NCBI GenBank assembly: GCA_051893155.1 | Contig: JBJFGY010000042.1 | Coordinates: 1 to 11,296, forward strand | Direction of reading: 5' to 3' | Source: UBA6448 sp051893155 | GTDB taxonomy: Bacteria; Bacillota_I; Bacilli_A; RF39; UBA660 | Length of the DNA: 11,296 nt | Shown: one piece after another, positions 7,080-11,296 of the stretch | How the letters are laid out: each line of letters begins with the position of its first letter | How positions within the stretch are numbered: the stretch's first letter is position 1 | The notes under the pieces: model-generated | Told to the model about the DNA's origin: nothing | The model's input: the letters and a program-made list of their open reading frames with translations, nothing else | Databases searched by the model: none | Position numbers and translations under genes: made by a program

Positions 7080-8008
7080 TTATTCCCCTTTCATGTCAAT
7101 ATATTTTTCCTTGTTTTTACCATTCAACACAATTCCCCATTCATATGGTCTTAAAGAATCATTTTGATAATGACAAACAATCACTTCTTTAGCAATTCTT
7201 TCATTAATTTGTTTACCAACCTCAAAAGGTAATGGAGATTGCGTAGCAAAGATAATATATATTTTTTAAATTTTCTCATTAGAACTAATTTTATTTAATT
7301 GTTCTATTATTTTGTTACTATAATTAAATAGTTGTTTTTTAGAATAAATTGCATTTTGATGAGGTTTTAATATTCTATTTTTATAGTGTAAACAGTCTCC
7401 AAATTGATAACATTGATGTTCAGTAATGTTCGCTGTTGTACTAACCGAAATCAATGCATAATTATCATTTGAATTTTTATTTATCACTTCTAGTCTTAAT
7501 TTTAGAAAAAATAAATTATTATTTAGTTTTTTTACTTTTGAACTCTTATTTTCATATTCATAATATTCATTAATTTTAATCTTCAAAAAATATGTTCCAA
7601 ACAAAGCAACAATTGGTATAGGCGCTATAGAAGTATAAGAAAAACCTGAGACTAAGTATTTATTAATACAATCATCAATTTCCTTAATTTTTTTCTTTAT
7701 ATAAATATTTTTATCTTTTTCCTTGTTCCAATCCCTGACATCTATTGTTTTTACATTTTTGTTATTTTTTTCCAAATATTCATTATTACCAAAACCAACT
7801 ATATTTATTATTCTTTCCTTATTATTATAATTGATATACGAAACCAAACAATCATAAACAGTATTAAACCAAAAGTAAAACAATATATTGGATGAACAGA
7901 AACATTATCAATATCATATATTTTTTGTAATATAGATTTTATTCCAGGAACTGGTATTGCCATAATAGCAATTCCTGTCGTCATTCCTGTTTTTAATATC
8001 TTTTTCAT
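7080..8008 (-). pseudogene. CBASS TM-SAVED effector (Cap14-like), frameshifted and with premature stop
   Basis: ATG 8008 follows AAAGGATGTGA. The first 66 codons give two hydrophobic segments (about 7-22 and 41-63), then the frame shifts in the AT-rich stretch near 7830-7845. The second frame has no good start (only TTG 7883) and carries the SAVED domain: SGFSYTSIAPIPIVALFGTYF, then a strand ending in ALISVS. TAA at 7266-7268 interrupts it. The same frame then continues for 61 codons with the final SAVED strands (IYIIFATQSPLPFEVGKQIN, IVCHYQNDSLRPYEWGIVLN) to TAA 7080. SAVED domains bind cyclic oligonucleotides, and membrane-fused ones are thought to damage the membrane and kill the cell. With two lesions this copy should be inactive. 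It forms an operon with the CD-NTase. Confidence 0.82.
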
Positions 8009-8028
8009 ATTTTCACATCCTTTTCTAC

Positions 8029-8079
8029 TAAAAAACACCAATACAACACTTGTTAATCAAGTTTGTACTGGTGCCTTAT
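8029..8079 (-). terminator. Terminator of the RloA-RloB operon (repeat copy 2)
   Basis: An arm of about 16 bases at 8036-8052 pairs with 8058-8073. The minus strand then has TTTTTTAG. It lies between the RloB stop (8109) and the SAVED start (8008) and leaves no clear room for a separate CBASS promoter. CBASS transcription may therefore depend on read-through. The left arm and flank repeat 6049-6066 with one change. Confidence 0.75.
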
Positions 8080-8108
8080 TATTTCTTAACTTATTTAGGG
8101 AATTATCA

Positions 8109-8720
8109 TTAATTATTTAGATTGTTAAATTCATCAATTGCATCTAATATTTTATATATACTAGTATGTGGATTTGAACTTAATAAATCTTCATTATTTC
8201 TAATAATTTGTTGTTCAAGAGATTGGGCAGTACTTCTTGCATTATCTGTTGAATCTTTAATTATTTTATACATATCCATACTTTCTGTATATGTACCATT
8301 TAAATTTTGTAATTCCCTTTTTACTTCTTTACTTGTTTGAAACTTTAATCTATTGTTTCGATAATGCATTAAATACCATATTTCAAAAGTTGGAGCTGAT
8401 GTAACTATTTCTATATTATTATCAATGCATTCTTGTTCTATTTCTTTTATTTCACTTATTCGTTTTGCATCTAAATCTGTATCTAGTACCAAGAAGATTT
8501 TGCAATTATCTTCTGAAGCAATATCTTCGTTACGAATATATTTTAGTAAATCTTCTAACATACCTTTAGGATCTGTATTACCACCTGTTGAAAATTTTAT
8601 TCTTAAATCTCTACTACTGTAGTGTCTAAAATAGTTATACTCTGTTGAATTCTTTTCACCTTCTACACAAATAACTATTAATGGTTTTCTTTCTTTATGT
8701 CTTAATTGTCTTCTAGCCAT
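8109..8720 (-). CDS. rloB: RloB-family protein, TOPRIM-like putative nuclease
   Basis: The 203-residue protein is of usual family length and looks intact. Its N-terminal block IVICVEGEKNSTEYNYF carries the acidic Glu20 of a TOPRIM-like fold. FLVLDTDLD (76-84) supplies the D-x-D pair (Asp80, Asp82). SAPTFEIWYLMHY (108-120) and NPHTSIYKILDAI (183-195) match the conserved FE-W-L-H and C-terminal blocks of RloB-like proteins. The start ATG 8720 lies inside the end of the ATPase gene (19-base overlap) with only a weak ribosome-binding site, so translation is coupled. Paired with an AAA ATPase, it resembles RloA/RloB and, in layout, the PARIS pair AriA/AriB, in which the TOPRIM subunit is the toxic nuclease held by the ATPase. 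The exact target here is unknown. Confidence 0.85.
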   Translation of the reverse strand: MARRQLRHKERKPLIVICVEGEKNSTEYNYFRHYSSRDLRIKFSTGGNTDPKGMLEDLLKYIRNEDIASEDNCKIFLVLDTDLDAKRISEIKEIEQECIDNNIEIVTSAPTFEIWYLMHYRNNRLKFQTSKEVKRELQNLNGTYTESMDMYKIIKDSTDNARSTAQSLEQQIIRNNEDLLSSNPHTSIYKILDAIDEFNNLNN

Positions 8721-9970
8721 AAATCAATATCTCTTATAAATGGAATTGCTCCGTATCTACCATTTATATAACCTTTTTGAATATTTTCATCTTTTCTAAC
8801 TGAGAACGAATCAAGTGGATATAAATCTGAAACTCCATTTTCTGGATTTTTTTCTGTAAACCATATTTGGTCTCTTCTTAATATTTCTAAATTTAATAAG
8901 TTAGTAGCATGTGTCGTAAATATTAACTGACTGTTAGCTTTATTTATTTCTTTATTGTTAAATAACTTAACTATAAATTCTACTAAAGCTGGATGCATAC
9001 TTCTTTCTAACTCATCAACTACAATAACTTTTGTTTTTTCAAATGCTCTTTTTAAGAATGGTGCAAAAGCAAATAATACTCTAGTTCCAGATGATTCTTC
9101 AGTAAAATTCAATTTATAAGTGTGTTTATTATCATTGTCATCTATAACTTCATGTTCAAGTTCAATATTAACATTTTTAACTTTAAATTTTTCACTAGTT
9201 CTTGCAAGTGGTGGAACAATCATATCAACCATTGTACTGTCCATTTCTTTTTCCTCATAATCAACAGTTATATCTTTTATAAGTATATCTGCTTCTTTTA
9301 ATAATTTTAAAGCAAAATCCTTTAGATTTTCTTCACCTTTACTGTAATCTATTAAATCTTTATCAGCTATGTTATCAAATGAATCATATGTTTCTATTGC
9401 ATTAGTAAACCATAAATAGGCATCTTTTGTTTTATCATAATTCCAAGTAGTGGCAGTTGATAAAAATAATTTATTTTCTGTATTATTTGTTGATAATGAT
9501 TCTAATTTATTTTTATCATTGTTAAATTCATAATTATTAGTTTTAGTTCTTGTAAAAATATTAGTTGGCTTTTGACTATAATAAGCATCTAATACTTCAT
9601 CATATACTTTATTTACATCTGCACTAAAGAAATATCTATACTTAACACCATTTGCCATAAAAATAAATTCAAATTCACTTGGTTTATTTTTACTTACTTC
9701 ATCAAATAAGAATGGCTTTATGAAAGTCCATTTACCTCCAATTGGTATTAAACTAGAATTTCTAACCATTAATATTGCACAAGTCAAAGCTTTTAATATA
9801 TTAGATTTTCCTGAAGCATTTGCTCCGTAAATAGCAGCAGTTTTTAGTAAATCTATATTGTTAATAGATATTATATTATCTAAATTTTCATCACCATTAC
9901 CCTTTTCCATAGATAATGTTACTTTATTTTTAAAAGACAAAAAGTTCTTAACACTAAATTCTATAAGCAT
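8702..9970 (-). CDS. rloA: AAA/ABC-type ATPase, RloA-like partner of RloB
   Basis: A 422-residue soluble ATPase of the AAA_15/AAA_21 (SMC/RecF-like) type. It begins MLIEFSVKNFLSFKNKVTLS, typical of the group. It has Walker A GANASGKS (49-56), signature-like ESSGTRVLF (292-300), Walker B KVIVVDELERSMHP (314-327) and the switch His354 in FTTHATNLL. The middle (about 120-280) is an insertion with charged helices. ATG 9970 is preceded by AGGAGGGGA, the strongest ribosome-binding site in the window. It overlaps rloB by 19 bases, so the two form one unit. In related pairs the ATPase senses a phage trigger and releases or activates the nuclease subunit. That role is inferred here. Confidence 0.9.
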   Translation of the reverse strand: MLIEFSVKNFLSFKNKVTLSMEKGNGDENLDNIISINNIDLLKTAAIYGANASGKSNILKALTCAILMVRNSSLIPIGGKWTFIKPFLFDEVSKNKPSEFEFIFMANGVKYRYFFSADVNKVYDEVLDAYYSQKPTNIFTRTKTNNYEFNNDKNKLESLSTNNTENKLFLSTATTWNYDKTKDAYLWFTNAIETYDSFDNIADKDLIDYSKGEENLKDFALKLLKEADILIKDITVDYEEKEMDSTMVDMIVPPLARTSEKFKVKNVNIELEHEVIDDNDNKHTYKLNFTEESSGTRVLFAFAPFLKRAFEKTKVIVVDELERSMHPALVEFIVKLFNNKEINKANSQLIFTTHATNLLNLEILRRDQIWFTEKNPENGVSDLYPLDSFSVRKDENIQKGYINGRYGAIPFIRDIDLWLEDN

Positions 9971-9990
9971 TTTTATCCCCTCCTACATAT

Positions 9991-9996
9991 ATTATA
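9991..9996 (-). promoter_or_regulatory. Second, proximal -10 box for the RloA-RloB operon
   Basis: The minus strand reads TATAAT 20 bases before the RloA ATG, just ahead of its ribosome-binding site. The -35 position would fall inside the dyad at 10007-10031 and is a poor match. Confidence 0.35.
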
Positions 9997-10006
9997 TACT
10001 AAAAAC

Positions 10007-10031
10007 ATCAAAAAGTATACTTATTTTTGAT
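10007..10031. promoter_or_regulatory. Palindrome ATCAAAAA-N9-TTTTTGAT, candidate operator
   Basis: Perfect 8-base arms (10007-10014 and 10024-10031) enclose a GTATAC palindrome. It lies between the strong distal promoter and the RloA start, covering the -35 region of the proximal -10 box. A dimeric repressor site is plausible. No regulator gene is adjacent. Confidence 0.4.
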
Positions 10032-10068
10032 ATTTTTGTATTTTTTTCACAAATATTTAAATAATATG

Positions 10069-10101
10069 ATGATATTTTATCATTATTCTCTTGTTTGTCA
10101 A
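10069..10101 (-). promoter_or_regulatory. Strong promoter of the RloA-RloB operon with overlapping dyad
   Basis: The minus strand has a consensus -35 TTGACA (10096-10101), a 16-base spacer, and TGA-TAAAAT with -10 at 10074-10079. A perfect inverted repeat ATGATA-TTT-TATCAT (10069-10083) covers the -10. The leader to the RloA ATG would be about 95 bases. This is the best promoter in the window. Confidence 0.65.
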
Positions 10102-10181
10102 GTATTTATAGAAAATATAATTTGGTACACAAAAAAATATATTAGGTTTTTAACATATCTTCTAAATGTATTAAATATTTT

Positions 10182-10778
10182 TTATTTTAATTTTTTTATT
10201 GCTGATTCTATATTTTTTTCTAGATTCATTTTTAACTCAACAACATATTCATATTTATCAAAAAAAATAATCGACATTGTAATAAATTTTCTAAATTCAT
10301 TTTTTATATCTAAATAATCTTCAAGATCCACAGAAGTAATTATTCCTTCTTGTGCAAAATTCAAGATTATTTCATGACTTTCAAATGGTGAATCAATCAT
10401 TTTTTTATATACCGAACTTTTATTTATATCCTCATCACCATTAATTTTACTTGATGCTTTAGTTCTATAATCTTCTTTTTCCATCCAACCAATATCTTCT
10501 TTGCAAGAAGAGTATGTTTTTTTCAGTAGCAAATATGCTATATCTCTTTTGTTATTTGCTTGCTCTATAAGTTTTTTATCTATCTTTTTATATGTTACAA
10601 AATACAATGTAATAACCACCAGTGAATTAACGATAATATCCCAAATTTCGATATTAAAATTTGAAATTATAATATTATTCTTATATAATACATTAAAATA
10701 ATCTAAAAGTATCATACCTAATATTATTGATGTTATTAAAATTATCATTAAAACTAACCCATGATTTTTTTTATTCAT
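10182..10778 (-). CDS. Two-helix membrane protein of unknown function
   Basis: I do not recognise the family. ATG 10778 follows AGGTGG by five bases and is preferred over the in-frame GTG 10787, which lies in the ribosome-binding site. The 198 residues begin with two membrane segments (about 8-29 and 45-63) joined by a short loop with NNIIISN. A Lys-rich stretch (YKKIDKK) follows, then a cytoplasmic, mostly helical domain (about 68-198) with KEDIGWMEKEDY and FAQEGIITSVDLEDYL. It is the first gene of the defence island, about 210 bases upstream of RloA, with its own promoter and in the same direction. A membrane sensor, effector or regulator for the RloA-RloB pair is possible, but only position supports this. 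Confidence 0.75.
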   Translation of the reverse strand: MNKKNHGLVLMIILITSIILGMILLDYFNVLYKNNIIISNFNIEIWDIIVNSLVVITLYFVTYKKIDKKLIEQANNKRDIAYLLLKKTYSSCKEDIGWMEKEDYRTKASSKINGDEDINKSSVYKKMIDSPFESHEIILNFAQEGIITSVDLEDYLDIKNEFRKFITMSIIFFDKYEYVVELKMNLEKNIESAIKKLK

Positions 10779-10797
10779 ATATACCACCTATTCATTA

Positions 10798-10826
10798 ATT
10801 ATATCTATCTTCAATCTCTTAATCAA
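10798..10826 (-). promoter_or_regulatory. Promoter of the two-helix membrane protein gene
   Basis: On the minus strand TTGATT (10821-10826), a 17-base spacer and TATAAT (10798-10803) are seen 20 bases before the ATG at 10778. The spacing is ideal and both boxes are close to consensus. Confidence 0.6.
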
Positions 10827-10932
10827 AAATTTCTTTATGAATTTATTATATCTATTTTACCTTAAATAGTAAACTTTCAAGCAAAACTTAATTAAGATTA
10901 ATAATAAATTATTTTAAAATTTTTTAAATTTG

Positions 10933-10956
10933 TGTACCTAAAAGTTTACCTAAAAT
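10933..10956. repeat. Tandem 12-base arm-like repeats (TACCTAAAA x2)
   Basis: TGTACCTAAAAG and TTTACCTAAAAT are adjacent, with a 12-base period. The motif TACCTAAA also occurs at 5990-5997, near the opposite end of the same element. It lies 55-80 bases inside core C. I read these as recombinase arm sites at the right end of the defence island. Confidence 0.5.
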
Positions 10957-10989
10957 TACTCAAGTAGTCTAAAACCCTTTAATATAAAC

Positions 10990-11013
10990 AAAAATGAGAG
11001 CCAAATGGCTCTC
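10990..11013 (-). terminator. Strong terminator overlapping core C
   Basis: GAGAGCC (10996-11002) and GGCTCTC (11007-11013) form a perfect stem with a 4-base loop. The minus strand continues ATTTTTG. The stem shares its last bases with the CTCTTCAGGGG core. Confidence 0.65.
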
Positions 11014-11030
11014 TTCAGGGGGCAATTCTA
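11011..11030. other. Putative attachment-site core C (right end of the defence island)
   Basis: CTCTTCAGGGG followed by TTCTA at 11026-11030, in the same orientation as cores A and B. GATGGGT repeats start 119 bases after the core start, as in the other two copies. The 63-base leader is absent here. Confidence 0.6.
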
Positions 11031-11033
11031 TGA

Positions 11034-11058
11034 AAAAAGAGGCTTATTGAAAAGCCCC
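11034..11058 (-). terminator. Terminator-like hairpin after core C
   Basis: GGCTT (11041-11045) pairs with AAGCC (11052-11056). The minus strand then reads TCTTTTTT. It would end transcription arriving from outside the window before the defence island. Confidence 0.5.
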
Positions 11059-11296
11059 GTAATATCGACATATAACTCATATAGAGTTTAATAAGATTTA
11101 ACTAAAAAATGATAAATTTAATTCAGTTTGATGGGTGGCTGATGGGTAGAAATATCCATCAGTTTTTTCATTTTTTAATGACAATATGACATTAAAATTA
11201 CATACACTTATTATTAATTTTCAAGTTCTGCTATAAATGCACAGTAAAATAGAATAAATTTTTTCGCAATCAAATTTGTTATAATAATTATAATAA
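11059..11296. other. Gene-free end of window, start of a third element
   Basis: No coding region on either strand is supported here. It holds the direct repeat GATGGGT (11130-11136 and 11141-11147, 11-base period) and the plus-strand terminator at 11139-11174. The last 100 bases are AT-rich with several TATAAT-like strings but no convincing gene start. Confidence 0.4.
11139..11174 (+). terminator. Plus-strand terminator with GAAA loop
   Basis: A 10-pair stem (11139-11148 with 11153-11162, one G-U pair) closed by a GAAA tetraloop is followed by TTTTTTCATTTTTT. It is well formed, yet no plus-strand gene precedes it. The left arm overlaps the second GATGGGT repeat. Confidence 0.65.

Noticed and set aside
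4280..7268. Genome-wide reassignment of TAA
   Set aside because: Clear genes end at TAA in the right place, and the 829-codon ATPase and the 422-codon RloA have no internal TAA. A frameshift in the same region also points to decay.
7808..7883. Programmed frameshift producing the TM-SAVED protein
   Set aside because: No classic slippery heptamer with a downstream structure was seen, and the same gene carries an independent stop at 7266.
8122..10701. Plus-strand ORFs at 8122, 8425, 9858, 10027 and 10501
   Set aside because: They are antisense to RloB, RloA or the membrane gene, or fall in promoter DNA. None has a supported start or a recognisable protein.
11031..11051. Tiny plus-strand ORF (MKKEAY) after AGGGGG at core C
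   Set aside because: The purine run is part of the repeated core, and cores A and B have no matching ATG. Six codons are too few to support a gene.
1..11296. CRISPR arrays, insertion sequences, tRNA or rRNA genes
   Set aside because: No regularly spaced repeats, transposase fragments, tRNA cloverleaf or CCA end, or rRNA-like GC-rich conserved segments were found on either strand.

Overview
The window is very AT-rich, and every clear gene reads from the minus strand. Starts are preceded by strong purine ribosome-binding sites, clear genes end in TAA, and tryptophan is read from TGG (standard code). This suits an AT-rich Bacillota lineage (Clostridia, Erysipelotrichia or an RF39-like gut group). 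The genus cannot be named from the sequence.

Layout from left to right. Positions 1-2800 hold a truncated NERD-domain gene and an intact 829-residue P-type cation ATPase. Positions 2975-4006 hold a macro-domain gene joined to an unrecognised C-terminal domain and cut by an in-frame TGA. From its leader onward the DNA looks like a stack of integrated elements. The sequence CTCTTCAGGGG, followed shortly by TTCTA, occurs three times in the same orientation (4060, 5870, 11011). In each case a different short arm-like motif begins 119-120 bases after the start of the core. I read these as tyrosine-recombinase attachment sites of tandem elements.

Element 1 (4060-5870, about 1.8 kb) carries the last 43 codons of a tyrosine recombinase, a transglutaminase-like gene with a premature stop, a small hypothetical gene, and a degraded gene. 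Element 2 (5870-11011, about 5.1 kb) is a defence island. It holds a CBASS pair (a cGAS/DncV-like nucleotidyltransferase and a TM-SAVED effector), an RloA-like ATPase overlapping an RloB-family TOPRIM-like protein, and a two-helix membrane protein of unknown function. No integrase is visible inside element 2, but TACCTAAA arm motifs lie near both of its ends. A third element appears to begin at 11011 and runs out of the window.

Decay is unevenly spread. The macro gene, the transglutaminase-like gene, the 4747 gene and the SAVED effector each have a stop codon after which the same frame keeps reading as recognisable protein. The SAVED gene also has a frameshift. The ATPase, RloA, RloB and the two-helix membrane gene look intact. 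The CBASS therefore keeps a sensor with its active-site motifs but has probably lost its effector, whereas RloA/RloB looks functional, with its own strong promoter and two palindromes that could bind a repressor. No rRNA, tRNA, CRISPR array or insertion sequence was seen.
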